A stretch of DNA of 64,000 bases from CAVVJA01 sp963779485 (GTDB taxonomy: Bacteria; Actinomycetota; Actinomycetes; Mycobacteriales; Jatrophihabitantaceae): assembly GCA_963779485.1 (NCBI GenBank), contig CAVZYJ010000013.1, positions 806,001 through 870,000 of the forward strand, written 5' to 3'. Both the position numbers and the translations under genes were made by a program. Below the pieces are notes generated by a model, which saw nothing but the letters and a program-made list of their open reading frames with translations, searched no databases and was not told where the DNA came from. Shown piece after piece: positions 16,329 through 25,054 of the stretch; position 1 is the stretch's first letter, and each line of letters begins with the position of its first letter.

Positions 16329-17693
16329 GTGTCCGATCGGTTGATCTTTCAGCTTGGCACCAACAACTGGCAGCGCGATGGCGAGTTCGCTCCCGGCTCA
16401 GGCATCCTGCACGAGGCGCACCATCACGCGTACAACGCGTTGCCGGGGGTTCGGTGCTATTCGATGTATCCGTCTCGGCGGCAGCGTTACCGGGAAGAGG
16501 ACGTCCGAGTCTTCCCGCTGGACCATGACATTCCGATATGCGAGTCAGTGTCGCCGGTCAGCAGCTATCGCTGGCACGCGATGAGCGAGGCGGAGGTGGC
16601 TGCGTACCGGCAACGGCTGACCAACGCGGTGGCCGACTGGATGGACGAGATCGAGACGCGTACCGGCGACCGATTCACACTGGCGATCGCGCATCACGCG
16701 TTCATGAATACGGTGGTGCTGCGCGACGTTATCCGGCGCCGGGTCGCCGCGGGCCAGGCTCGTATGCCGCTGCTGTGTTTCGCGCACGGCACCGAGCTCA
16801 AGATGTTCAACAACGAGCGGCGTGGGGATCAGCCGGAGGAATTCCCGCTACGGTTCTTGCCGTTCATGCAGCGCGAAAAGATCTTCGACTACGCCGACCC
16901 GAATCACGGCGTCGACGTCGCCGCGGCTATCTCGATGGAGCAGGTGAACGCGCTGCTCGACGTGTTCGGTGATTTCCCTCGCGAGCGGGTCGTGCTCTCA
17001 CCCAACGGCTATAACCAGGACGTGTTCGGGCCGCTGCCTGAGGGCACCGACCGCGCGGCGATACTGGCCGGATTCTTTACCCAGCCGCTCGACGGCAGCG
17101 ACCAAGAGCCTGAACCGGTCGCCCCGGCAGAAGGGTTCGACGCGGTCGTCGCGTTCTGCGGCAAGTTCGCCGACTGGAAGCGGCTGGACGCGCTGCTACG
17201 CGCGGCCGCGATCTACGAGCAGCAGGAGTCCCGCATCGTCACCCTCGTCATCGGCTCGGGCCCGCCCCCGGCGCAACGCGAGATGCATGACCTGGCTACG
17301 GCGCTGGGATTGCGCCGGACCTACTTCCTCGGGCCGCGACCGCAGGACGAGCTCGCGCTGCTGTTCGGGTGCGCCGACATTGGCTGCTTTCCCTCCTATC
17401 GCGAACCCTTCGGACTGGTCTTTGTCGAGTGCATGGCCTGCGGCACGCCGGTGATTGGTGCGGACTCGGGCGGCCCGCGCGACTTCGTCACCTCCGAGGT
17501 CGGCACCCTGGTCCCGGAGACCGACGACCGGACAGCGCTGGCAACCTCACTGGCCGAGGCAGTCGATCAGGCTCTACGCGCCGATTGGAAGCACACCCGA
17601 GGCCCCGGCGCCGCGCACTACGCCCGCAACCGCTTCAGCGTGACCGGTCAGGTCACACATCTGCTGGCCGAAGTAGACCGATTGACCGGCTAG
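16329..17693 (+). CDS. GT4-family glycosyltransferase
   Basis: The 454-residue GT-B-fold protein has donor-site features in its C-terminal half: FCGKFADWKRLDALLRAA, then FPSYREPFGLVFVE containing the EX7E motif, followed by CGTPVIGADSGG. The N-terminal half includes CFAHGTELKMF and LSPNGYNQDVF. Donor and acceptor sugars cannot be assigned; the unusually long N-terminal domain resembles actinobacterial GT4 proteins of unknown product. The GTG at 16329 is the best start, since the frame has no better upstream start. It is not in an operon with other sugar genes. Confidence 0.82.
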   Translation: MSDRLIFQLGTNNWQRDGEFAPGSGILHEAHHHAYNALPGVRCYSMYPSRRQRYREEDVRVFPLDHDIPICESVSPVSSYRWHAMSEAEVAAYRQRLTNAVADWMDEIETRTGDRFTLAIAHHAFMNTVVLRDVIRRRVAAGQARMPLLCFAHGTELKMFNNERRGDQPEEFPLRFLPFMQREKIFDYADPNHGVDVAAAISMEQVNALLDVFGDFPRERVVLSPNGYNQDVFGPLPEGTDRAAILAGFFTQPLDGSDQEPEPVAPAEGFDAVVAFCGKFADWKRLDALLRAAAIYEQQESRIVTLVIGSGPPPAQREMHDLATALGLRRTYFLGPRPQDELALLFGCADIGCFPSYREPFGLVFVECMACGTPVIGADSGGPRDFVTSEVGTLVPETDDRTALATSLAEAVDQALRADWKHTRGPGAAHYARNRFSVTGQVTHLLAEVDRLTG

Positions 17694-17812
17694 GCGTCAG
17701 CGGGGTCTCGCGTGCCGCCGGCTGAAACCCATCACCACCACCACGGGCGGCCGCACGAATGCCCCAGTCGGGGCGACACGGGGCAAGAATTCCCCGTCAA
17801 TCGACCCTGTCG

Positions 17813-17977
17813 CTACGGGGTGGTGATCTCGATCCAGTTCCGGATCATCTCCGGGGTCGCCATATCGAGCAGCGTGGGGTGATCCGTACGGATGTGATCG
17901 CGGACCAGCGCCACGACCCGGTCCTCGTCATCGTCACGGATGATGTAGCCGCACTCGCAGGTCACCTGGTTGGCCAT
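17813..17977 (-). CDS. DUF1059-family small protein
   Basis: The 54-residue protein, starting MANQVTCECGYIIRDDDED and ending in RNWIEITTP, is a DUF1059 member with a CxC pair near the N-terminus followed by the typical VRDHIRTDHP histidine segment. Its function is unknown. AAGGAGG lies 6 bases before the ATG, giving strong support to this short gene. It is divergent from the SARP regulator. Confidence 0.85.
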   Translation of the reverse strand: MANQVTCECGYIIRDDDEDRVVALVRDHIRTDHPTLLDMATPEMIRNWIEITTP

Positions 17978-18014
17978 CGATCGCCTCCTTCTGCCGACGA
18001 TTGTCGTGGCCGCG

Positions 18015-18049
18015 CCTTGTCATTATCTTGGCCAAAGGTTGCCGAAACG
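18015..18049 (+). promoter_or_regulatory. motif upstream of SARP gene, shared with SnoaL promoter
   Basis: Blocks CCTTGTC, TTGGCCA, AGGTTG and CGAAA occur here in order and again at 19433-19478, with spacings that differ by at most one base. The element ends 13 bp before the SARP start codon. It may be a regulator binding site common to both genes. Confidence 0.45.
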
Positions 18050-18062
18050 AACGCTGTAGGTC

Positions 18063-18908
18063 ATGGTGCGAATTCAGCTGTGCGGCCGGTTTGCCGTCGT
18101 CATTGACGGGCAGCGGGTCGAGGCGCGGCTTCCGGGGCGGCAGGGCCGATTGCTGGCCGCGTATCTCACGGCACACCGCGCGCAACCGGTCGAGCGGACG
18201 GTGCTGCTCGATACCCTGTGGCCCGAAGGCGGCGCCGGGACGGCCGGCACGCTGACGGTTCTGATGTCGAAGGTCCGCTCGATCCTCGCTCCGGCCGAGA
18301 TTGTGGGTCGGCGCACCGTACAGCTCGTGCTGCCGGCGAACTCGGTCGTCGATCTCGAGATGGCGATGACGTCCCTTCATTCAGCTGAATCTGCAGTAGC
18401 GATGCGGGATTGGCGCCGCGCCTGGCCGAACGCGCTCGCTGCTCAGTACGCCTCGCGCCGACGGTTCCTGGCCGAGTTCGAGGCACCCTGGATCGACGAG
18501 TGGCGCCGAGCGCTGGACGTGACCTACGAGCGCGCGCTCGCCTGTTACGCCGAGGCCTGCCTGGGCATCGGGGGGACGGAGCTGCCTGCGGCCGAGCGGG
18601 CCGCGCGCCGCCTGGTGGCCTATGCGCCCCTGGCCGAGACAGGGCACCGGCTGCTGATGCGCGCCCTCGCGGCGCGTGGCGATGCTGCGGACGCGCTCGA
18701 CGCCTACGACGAGCTGCGTCGGCTGCTGCGCGAGACACTGGGCGTCCCCCCGGGCCCGGAAACCCAGAGGCTGCACGCTCTGCTGCTCCGCGGGCAGCCA
18801 CTTGACGAACCCGCCCGGCCTATGGCACGAGTACCGTTCGCTCGCCTGGCGGATCGGCCTGGGCCCAGACTTCCTCGACATCGGCCAGGGCCATCGTCTT
18901 CGCCTTGA
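18063..18908 (+). CDS. SARP-type transcriptional regulator (BTAD)
   Basis: The 281-residue protein has an OmpR-like winged helix (residues about 1-95, starting MVRIQLCGRFAVVIDG and including LLDTLWPEG) followed by a bacterial transcriptional activation domain (about 100-245, ending LGVPPGPETQRLHALLL). This is the SARP/AfsR family, which usually activates secondary-metabolite genes by binding direct repeats. No biosynthetic cluster is present; the nearest candidate target is the SnoaL-like gene, convergent and 44 bp away. The last 30 residues are Pro/Arg-rich with no domain. Confidence 0.82.
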   Translation: MVRIQLCGRFAVVIDGQRVEARLPGRQGRLLAAYLTAHRAQPVERTVLLDTLWPEGGAGTAGTLTVLMSKVRSILAPAEIVGRRTVQLVLPANSVVDLEMAMTSLHSAESAVAMRDWRRAWPNALAAQYASRRRFLAEFEAPWIDEWRRALDVTYERALACYAEACLGIGGTELPAAERAARRLVAYAPLAETGHRLLMRALAARGDAADALDAYDELRRLLRETLGVPPGPETQRLHALLLRGQPLDEPARPMARVPFARLADRPGPRLPRHRPGPSSSP

Positions 18909-18952
18909 CCGCGATAGTGCCGGCGCGACATGCCAATCGCGTCGGTCGGGTC

Positions 18953-19381
18953 CTAGGCGCCGGCCGGCTCGAGAAGACCCAACTGTGTGAGCATCGAGAC
19001 CTGGTCGTAGTACAGATCCCCACCGACAACGCGGCCGCTCGAGTCGAAGTGCCACATCTCGCAGAGCGGCAAAACGAACTGCTTGCCGCTGGCGGGGAAC
19101 GGTCCGAGCGGCCCGTCGTGCGTCCCTTCGACGGTGAAGGTGCAGACGACCGTCTGGCCGGCGTCGATGTAACGGGGAGTGGCGATCCGGATGTCGGACG
19201 ACGACTCGATCCACCCGGCCAGGAAATCGTCTCTGAATTCCTCGGGCGTCGTGAACGTCCAACCTCGCGCGTGATCGGTCCACGCGATCCTGTCGGCATA
19301 GTCGTTGGTCATGGTCGCGAAGGCTCTTCGATTGAAAGCCTCGTGACCGGCTCGATAGTTCTCGACGTTCCTGGATGCCAT
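18953..19381 (-). CDS. SnoaL-like / ester cyclase-family protein
   Basis: The 142-residue cone-shaped NTF2-fold protein has ENYRAGHEAFNRRAFATM near the start, then WTDHARGWTFTTPEEF, and late residues MWHFDSSGRVVGGDLYYDQ. SnoaL-like proteins include polyketide cyclases and many hydrolase/isomerase-like proteins, so the reaction is uncertain. It is convergent with the SARP gene, and its upstream region shares a multi-block motif with the SARP promoter, suggesting joint control. Confidence 0.82.
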   Translation of the reverse strand: MASRNVENYRAGHEAFNRRAFATMTNDYADRIAWTDHARGWTFTTPEEFRDDFLAGWIESSSDIRIATPRYIDAGQTVVCTFTVEGTHDGPLGPFPASGKQFVLPLCEMWHFDSSGRVVGGDLYYDQVSMLTQLGLLEPAGA

Positions 19382-19432
19382 GGTTCCCTCCTGCTGTTTC
19401 CTCGTCCGGGTTTGGACGATCGTCGGACCACA

Positions 19433-19478
19433 CCTTGTCCGTCACGTTGGCCAGCAGGTTGTCGAAAGGTTGAAACGC
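19433..19478 (-). promoter_or_regulatory. motif upstream of SnoaL gene
   Basis: This is the second occurrence of the CCTTGTC / TTGGCCA / AGGTTG / CGAAA series seen at 18015-18049. It begins 52 bp upstream of the SnoaL start. Relative to its gene the motif is inverted compared with the SARP copy. Confidence 0.45.
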
Positions 19479-19548
19479 CGCGGCGCCGATCCGGCCTGGT
19501 GGACGCACACGATCGCGTCACCGCGGTCCGGCCTCGTGCGCACAGCGG

Positions 19549-20133
19549 CTAGCCGCCGAGCCGGTCGTCGCGCGCGGCCCAAAGCACGACCACGACGCTT
19601 GCTCCCGCCACCACGGCCCACGGCGAGACCACGGCTGCGTCGGCGCCGCCCGCGGTCGCGACGTACGCCGCGAGGGGACGGACCAGCGACAATGTGACGA
19701 GCACGAGCGTGATCGCGCTCGCGACGACCGGCCCCGGCTGGCCCGCGTACCGGCGGGCCACCGCGGCCGCGGCGAAACCGAGCAGCACGTTGCCCACAAC
19801 AGCGACGCCGAGCCGACCGACGGGCCACCCGGCATCCTGCCCGGCCGCGATCAGGACGACGACGAGCCCGGCGCCGCACGGAACGATCAGCGTCACCGCG
19901 CGCGCGGCCGTCCGACGCGGCCGACCGAGCGGCGTGACGTCGACGATCTCGGCCGCCGGCTCGTCGAGGGCGAACGCGCTGGCCGCAGCCAGCAAGCCGA
20001 CCGCGATCGTAAGTACGAACGGACCCAGCCGGGTCTGCGGGAGCAACAGTGCCCCGACGCCGGTGACGATGGATGCACACGTGATGCCGGCGATGGCCGG
20101 CCACGGCGCGGCGCGGAGCAGGACGGCGATCAC
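19549..20133 (-). CDS. membrane protein at end of ECF/ABC operon
   Basis: The 194-residue protein has five or six hydrophobic helices (for example about 4-30, 33-52, 78-98, 107-125 and 138-158) with short loops. The GTG start at 20133 follows the permease stop by 10 bp in the same direction. The family is not recognised. Its size and position suggest an accessory membrane subunit of the exporter encoded just upstream. Confidence 0.65.
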   Translation of the reverse strand: MIAVLLRAAPWPAIAGITCASIVTGVGALLLPQTRLGPFVLTIAVGLLAAASAFALDEPAAEIVDVTPLGRPRRTAARAVTLIVPCGAGLVVVLIAAGQDAGWPVGRLGVAVVGNVLLGFAAAAVARRYAGQPGPVVASAITLVLVTLSLVRPLAAYVATAGGADAAVVSPWAVVAGASVVVVLWAARDDRLGG

Positions 20134-20143
20134 GGTGGGCCGT

Positions 20144-21032
20144 TCAGAGGATCGGCTGCTTGAACCCGGTGTAATCCACCATGACGGCGTGGCTCAGTCC
20201 CCCGGTGACGGCGAGCCAGTACGTCAGGGCGCACAAAGCCACCACGACGAGCAGCGTGTCGTGCAGCCGCCGGCGGGTGACCGGGTCCGCGTCCTTCAGC
20301 ATGGCCACGGTCACCGCCAGCGCGCAGAGGCACACCTGCCAGGCCACGTAGAACCACGGCGACCCTCGCCACACCTCGCCGGCGTCGAACCCGTTCGCGG
20401 TGACGAAGAAGGTGAACGGGGTGAACATCCGTACCAGCAGGACGAGCGTCGAGTTCTGGAAGTTCGACGCCAGCCCGGCCGCGGTACCTAGCCACAACTC
20501 GATCACGACGAAGAGCACCGGTGGCAGCCACACGGCGCGGACCCACCGCGCGACGGCGACGCCCAGCAAGGGTCCGCCGACGGCGCTCATCACGACCTCC
20601 GCGACGAGCATCGTCACGCGGTCCGGTGTCGCGACCGACCGCTGCGTCCACAGCGGGACCGGCTGGAACGCCACGAGTCGCCACGAGTGCCACTACGCCG
20701 GCGACGAACGGCACGACAGCCGCGGTGCACAGGGCCGCGGTGCGTAAGTGCGCCGGCGTCGGCGTCGCGTCCAGGGCCTCGGCGGTCGGCCGCGTCGAGA
20801 GCACGAGCCAGTACCCGGTCATCACGCCGAAGAGGCCGAGGAACGACGCCGGATAGGTGACCAGGTTGTCGACATCGGTACTGCGGCGGGTCAGGAAGAC
20901 CGTGAGCATGACGGCGGTCGCGGCCAGCCCGAGAAGAAACACCGGATGGCGCAGATAGCGACGGATCTCAACGCGGCTGAGGGCGGCCAGCGTGACGACG
21001 TTCGACGACGGCGCGGCCACGAGAGCGGTCAC
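20144..21032 (-). pseudogene. ABC exporter permease broken by 10-bp duplication
   Basis: The N-terminal half (GTG at 21032, TALVAAPSSNVVTLAAL onwards) and the C-terminal half (from AFQPVPLWTQRSVAT, ending GFKQPIL) lie in different frames. At 20669-20688 the unit CGCCACGAGT occurs twice in tandem; removing one copy restores a single frame reading VVALVAFQPVPLW. The repaired product has about 292 residues with several membrane helices, consistent with the permease partner of the ATPase just upstream, whose stop overlaps this start by 4 bp (GTGA). It may be a true loss-of-function allele, a phase-variable state or an assembly error. Confidence 0.8.
20669..20688. repeat. 10-bp tandem duplication in permease gene
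   Basis: CGCCACGAGT is repeated exactly twice. The second copy shifts the permease frame by +1. Confidence 0.9.
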
Positions 21033-21895
21033 GATCGCACCTTCGTTCGGTCGGCACCGCGCAGCAACAGGTACGCGTCCTCGAGCGACGGTTCGACCGC
21101 CTCGCCGCCCGGCGGGGCCTGCGGAGCCAGGCTGCGGTAGCGCCCGGTCCCCGTGCGCCACGACACCGGAGCATCCGGCGGTGCGTCGTCGGTCAGCCAG
21201 ACGCGTCCGTTCGCGCGCGCGACGAGGTCGCGGACCGCACCGTCGTAGCGCACTCGTCCGTCGTCCAGCACGATGACCCGCTCGCACAGCGCGGCGACGT
21301 CCTCGGTCTGGTGCGTGGACACCAGCACGATCGACGTCCGGGCGAGCTCGGCGAGTACGCCGCGCAGCGACGCGCGCTGCTCGGGATCGAGACCGGTCGT
21401 GGGCTCGTCCAGAATCAGGATCGCCGGCGGCCCGAGCAATGCCTGGGCGAGCGCGAGACGCCGTCGCTGGCCGCCCGACAGTGCGCGGATCCGCTTGCTC
21501 GACGCACCCGACAGGTTCACCGCGTCCAGCACCCGACGAACCTCCGCGTGCCGGGTGTCGTGCTGCGTCCACTCCTTGAGCACCGCGACATAGTCGACGA
21601 ACGCGAACGCAGTGAACCCGCGCGGAAATCCCAGCTCCTGCGGGAGATATCCGAGGTGGCGACGGATGTTTGTCTGCTGAGCCGGGATAGACGGATCCCA
21701 GTCGAGGACCCTGAGCTCGCCCGACGACGGGGCGAGCGCGGTGGCGAGGATGCGTAACAGCGTCGTCTTCCCAGCCCCGTTCGGACCGAGCAGCCCGACG
21801 ACTCCGGGCGTGAGCTCGAGGTCGACGCCGGTCAGCGCGGTCGTGCCGCCGAAGCGACGCTCCACACCATCCAGACGAATCGTCCCGGTCATCAT
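21029..21895 (-). CDS. ABC transporter ATP-binding protein
   Basis: The 288-residue ATPase has Walker A GPNGAGKTT, Q-loop YLPQELGFPRGFTA, signature ALSGGQRRR, Walker B LILDEPTTGLD and switch His in VSTHQTEDV. The C-terminal extension ends in PSLEDAYLLL. The ATG at 21895 overlaps the anti-sigma stop by 4 bp, and its own stop overlaps the permease GTG by 4 bp. The export system is therefore co-translated with the sigma/anti-sigma pair, suggesting envelope-stress-linked export. Confidence 0.9.
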   Translation of the reverse strand: MMTGTIRLDGVERRFGGTTALTGVDLELTPGVVGLLGPNGAGKTTLLRILATALAPSSGELRVLDWDPSIPAQQTNIRRHLGYLPQELGFPRGFTAFAFVDYVAVLKEWTQHDTRHAEVRRVLDAVNLSGASSKRIRALSGGQRRRLALAQALLGPPAILILDEPTTGLDPEQRASLRGVLAELARTSIVLVSTHQTEDVAALCERVIVLDDGRVRYDGAVRDLVARANGRVWLTDDAPPDAPVSWRTGTGRYRSLAPQAPPGGEAVEPSLEDAYLLLRGADRTKVRS

Positions 21896-22731
21896 CGGGC
21901 CTTCTTCGGATGCGGCGTACGTAGCTGCCGCCCTCGCACGGCGACGACCGCGCACGACACCACAGCCAGCCCGACATAGATCGGCGAGAACGGGAAATTC
22001 ACGACATCGACGGAGGAGCCGTACACGGTCGCGGCGCCGACCACCAGGGCCCAGACCACGCCAATCGCCGCGACCGCCGTCATCGGTGGCACCCACGTCG
22101 ACAGTGCGAGAACGCCGGCGACGAACCCGATCGCCGGCAATAGCCAGAGATAGGGCGTCGGACCGTGCATCAACGTCCCGAGTACGACGGCGACCGGCAG
22201 CACGATCGCAAGCACGGCCAGCGTGCGGAGCAGAACGAGTCGGACGACGGAGTACGGTGTCGCGACCTCCTGCTCGAGCGCTGGTTCGAAGCGCGGGTCG
22301 TAGCTGAACGCGACGGCCCCGCACGGCAGCAGCGGAGCGAGCACGAGGAAAAGCCACAGCCCGCTCGCGTGCCCGTAGGTATTCGCCGTCGCCAGGAAGA
22401 GCAACACGAGCAGCACCCCGCCGACCCATGCGCCCCGAAACGCCGGAGCGGCCACAACCAGTCGCGCGTCCGCGGCTGGCAACCCCAGCCGACGGAGCAC
22501 CCGCTCTCCAACCGAGGGTCGGGGCAGCTCGATGGCGTCCCGCACCCGCGACCACGCGACCTCCAGGTCGACCGGCCGCGTGGTCGGCAGGGCCGCCATG
22601 CTCGCGACAACCCGATCTCGGCACTCGGGGCACCCGAGCAGGTGTTGCTCGACCGATGCGCTCTGGGGCAGCGAATCCGTCCCGTCGATCCAGCGCCGTA
22701 GCGCCACCTCGTCGACATGCCAGCTGGTCAT
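21892..22731 (-). CDS. membrane anti-sigma factor with zinc-finger domain
   Basis: The 279-residue protein begins with a ZAS-type zinc finger: His5, His30, Cys34 and Cys37 (HLLGCPEC). A large membrane part of about six helices follows, including FRGAWVGGVLLVLLFLAT and LLPAIGFVAGVLALS. It is translationally coupled to the ECF sigma gene upstream (4-bp overlap) and to the ABC ATPase downstream. Most ZAS proteins have one helix; this one has several, so it may also sense or belong to the exporter complex. Confidence 0.82.
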   Translation of the reverse strand: MTSWHVDEVALRRWIDGTDSLPQSASVEQHLLGCPECRDRVVASMAALPTTRPVDLEVAWSRVRDAIELPRPSVGERVLRRLGLPAADARLVVAAPAFRGAWVGGVLLVLLFLATANTYGHASGLWLFLVLAPLLPCGAVAFSYDPRFEPALEQEVATPYSVVRLVLLRTLAVLAIVLPVAVVLGTLMHGPTPYLWLLPAIGFVAGVLALSTWVPPMTAVAAIGVVWALVVGAATVYGSSVDVVNFPFSPIYVGLAVVSCAVVAVRGRQLRTPHPKKAR

Positions 22732-23270
22732 GGCTGTCCTTCCACCAAAGCCGCACGCAGGCGAACCTTCGCCCGGGACAGGCGTGTCTTGACGGTGCTT
22801 TCCGGCACACGGAGCAGCCGGGCGGCTTCCCGCGTGGTCAGCCCGTCCAGCACCACCGCCTGGATCACGACCCGCATCTCGGGCGAGAGCTGGGCGAGCG
22901 CCTGACCGGCGTCGCCGTACTCGACCGAGAGCAACACCTGCTCCTCAGCCGCCGGCGCCGGGCTCGGACGCGCCATGTCCAGCGTGACGGTCACGTCCCG
23001 CCGGGACCGCAGCCGGCTCACCAGCCGGCGTATCGCGATGCCCCACAGCCACGCGGCAACGTCGCCGTCGCCTCGGAAGCCTTTCGGCCGTTGCCACACC
23101 GCAACGAACGTGTCCTGCAACGCGTCGGCGACGACGTCCGGATCAGCGCAGCGCCGGCCCAGACGCACCGAGAGCCATCCCGCGTGCCGGTCGTAGAGCG
23201 CGCGCATGGCGTCGAGGTCGCGTTCACCGACGGCGGCCAGCAGCGAGGCGTCGCTCGAGCTACCGTCCAC
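22728..23270 (-). CDS. ECF sigma factor
   Basis: The 180-residue sigma-70 family protein has region 2 in LYDRHAGWLSVRLGRR, then DALQDTFVAVWQRP and AWLWGIAIRRLVSRLR. Region 4 is in LAQLSPEMRVVIQAVVLDG and TTREAARLLRVPESTVKTRLSRAK. It directs RNA polymerase to an unknown regulon, probably including its own operon. The start is a GTG at 23270. The operon continues with an anti-sigma factor and an ABC exporter, a layout common in actinobacteria for antibiotic or envelope stress. Confidence 0.9.
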   Translation of the reverse strand: MDGSSSDASLLAAVGERDLDAMRALYDRHAGWLSVRLGRRCADPDVVADALQDTFVAVWQRPKGFRGDGDVAAWLWGIAIRRLVSRLRSRRDVTVTLDMARPSPAPAAEEQVLLSVEYGDAGQALAQLSPEMRVVIQAVVLDGLTTREAARLLRVPESTVKTRLSRAKVRLRAALVEGQP

Positions 23271-23305
23271 GACCTAACTGTCGCGCTTCCGGCGCGAAAA
23301 GGACT

Positions 23306-23318
23306 CACGTCGGACGTG
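23306..23318. promoter_or_regulatory. palindrome upstream of ECF sigma operon
   Basis: CACGTCGGACGTG is a perfect inverted repeat with a single central base, 36 bp upstream of the sigma start codon and in the gap to the GNAT gene. It is placed like an operator; the binding protein is unknown. Confidence 0.45.
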
Positions 23319-23354
23319 ATTTGTGCCGATCCACCGGTCGCATTGCCCAGTTCG

Positions 23355-23894
23355 TCACGTGCTCGTCGACGAGCTGTCCTTGCGCTCACGGGCCGGCACG
23401 GGAATCTCCGCGTTGGAGTAGTACGCCTTCGGGAACGGGAATTCGGTGGCGATCCAGTGGCGGAGTGCGCGATATAGCTTGGCGTAGTACCCGCGTCGGT
23501 AGGCGTCGGGGGTCACCCACCAGCTCACGTCGACGTCGTAGCCGAGCAGCTCCTCGGTGAGCGGTGTGCGCCGGCCCAGCGGGTACAGGTAGCAGCAGCC
23601 GAGGTACTGACCCTCGGTGTCATACGCGGCGTAGGTGAACGAGTCGCCCTCGCGGAACTCGCATTCGTGCCAGACGAGGTCGACGTAGTCGAAGTCCTCG
23701 GTGACCGGCTCGGTCGGCCAGGACCCACCGCGCGTTCGACGGATCAGCTCGAGACTGGCGTTGATGCCTCGGACGTCGTCATGCAGGTGATCCCGGGTGA
23801 GCGCGCGGGCGCGGATGTCGTCATAACCGAGTTCCCTGGGCGCGGCCCACCCGGCGGGCCGATTGAGGCGTTTGACGAGCGCGCGATAGTCCAC
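23355..23894 (-). CDS. GNAT-family N-acetyltransferase
   Basis: The 179-residue protein contains a GNAT-like core: FTYAAYDTEGQYLGCCYLYPL (beta4), then DVDVSWWVTPDAYRRGYYAKLYRALRHWI, where RRGYYAKLYRAL matches the acetyl-CoA P-loop region. The substrate is unknown. The glycine-rich Q/RxxGxG loop is imperfect (RRGYYAK), so activity is likely but not certain. The protein ends in a Ser/Thr-rich tail. It is a single gene reading toward the ECF sigma operon. Confidence 0.72.
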   Translation of the reverse strand: MDYRALVKRLNRPAGWAAPRELGYDDIRARALTRDHLHDDVRGINASLELIRRTRGGSWPTEPVTEDFDYVDLVWHECEFREGDSFTYAAYDTEGQYLGCCYLYPLGRRTPLTEELLGYDVDVSWWVTPDAYRRGYYAKLYRALRHWIATEFPFPKAYYSNAEIPVPARERKDSSSTST

Positions 23895-24008
23895 GATCTG
23901 CTCACCTTCCGTGTGCGGTGGGCGTGGCGCGGACGCCGCCCGACTGCAGCTCGGCGATCACCGGGCCCACCCCGAGAGTGAAGCAGAAACTTGGGAAGTT
24001 GAGTCGCG

Positions 24009-24824
24009 CTAGCCGCCGAGCGGCGCGCGGCTGATCGCAGCTTCGCGCGTGGCGAGGAAGACGTAGCGGTTGAGGCTGAAGAAGTAGTCGGGCCCGAGGC
24101 CGCCCAGGTCTTCAGCCCAGGCGGCGACCTCCTCGTCGGTGATGCCGGCCCGTCCCGGCACGAAGCCGGTGACGAAGCCGATGAGGCCGTGGCTGTAGAC
24201 CTCTTCGCCGTAGCTGGTGTTCAGCAGCGGCAGGACGCTGACGTGGGTGACGGTGAATCCAGCGTCGAGGAGCAACCGTCCCAGCCGGCGCGGCAGGTGC
24301 GGGTCGGCTAGGTGATCGTTCCAGACGGTGAGCACGCGCCGCATGCGGGCCGGATCGGAGGAATGCCAGACGATCGAGTCCCAGTCGGTGTCGAGGATCA
24401 GCAGCCGTCCTCCCGGACGCAGCACGCGGTGCGCCTCGGCCAATGCGGCCGGCATGTCGGCGACGTACTCGTACACCTGGGTGGCGGTCGCGACGTCGAA
24501 GCTTGCGTCGGCGAAGGGCAGCGCGGTGGCATCGCCGCTGCCGAACGTGACGGGTGCGGCCCGGTCGGCGAGGCGGCGCTGGGCGGACACGGCGCGCATC
24601 TGCTCGCTCGGGTCGATGCCGCGCACGCTGCCGGACGGGCCGGCCCGCTCGGCCAGCTCGGCGGCCAGGAAGCCGGGGCCGGATCCGATGTCGAGCACGT
24701 CTTCACCCGGTTGCAGGTCGAGTAGGCGGTGGATCACCTGTCGGTGCGCGACGATGTCCGCGGTGGTGTAGACGGCCTCGACCTGGCGGGAGACGGTGTC
24801 GTCGAACTCAATCATCGAGGTCAT
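24009..24824 (-). CDS. SAM-dependent methyltransferase (class I)
   Basis: The 271-residue protein has motif I in VLDIGSGPGFLAAELA (about 39-54), an acidic end of beta2 in GIDPSEQM, and motif II-like FGSGDATALPFADASFDVA with LRPGGRLLILDTDW. This resembles UbiE/arsenite-methyltransferase-like enzymes; the substrate is unknown. Its ATG overlaps the stop of an upstream alpha/beta hydrolase remnant (24821-24824), suggesting that the two were once a translationally coupled pair. Confidence 0.85.
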   Translation of the reverse strand: MTSMIEFDDTVSRQVEAVYTTADIVAHRQVIHRLLDLQPGEDVLDIGSGPGFLAAELAERAGPSGSVRGIDPSEQMRAVSAQRRLADRAAPVTFGSGDATALPFADASFDVATATQVYEYVADMPAALAEAHRVLRPGGRLLILDTDWDSIVWHSSDPARMRRVLTVWNDHLADPHLPRRLGRLLLDAGFTVTHVSVLPLLNTSYGEEVYSHGLIGFVTGFVPGRAGITDEEVAAWAEDLGGLGPDYFFSLNRYVFLATREAAISRAPLGG

Positions 24825-24985
24825 GACCGCCAGCCCGGTGTGGCGACCTTCGGCAAACCTTCCACGGCCTGCGCGAGGAAGGCTGTGAGCGCCGCAAACA
24901 CCTCGTCGCTGTCGCCCAGCCAGGGGTCGTGGTCGACCCCGGGCAACTCCGCGAGGCGGTCACCGTGCCACCGTCGTCGACCTCG
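24821..24985 (-). pseudogene. alpha/beta hydrolase C-terminal remnant
   Basis: A minus frame reads GDRLAELPGVDHDPWLGDSD, then EVFAALTAFLAQAVEGLP, to a stop at 24821. The ELPG-DH-PW-GD pattern is the C-terminal end of alpha/beta hydrolases often fused to adenylate cyclases. No matching N-terminal part or start is present before the LAL regulator end at 25055, so it is a truncated relic. It was previously unmarked because the surrounding frame is short. Confidence 0.45.
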
Positions 24986-25054
24986 AGCGGGCGCACGGAC
25001 ACCGGTCGCACGCAGTGAGGGTACTACCGCCGAAACGCGAGGAGTCCCCTGCGG

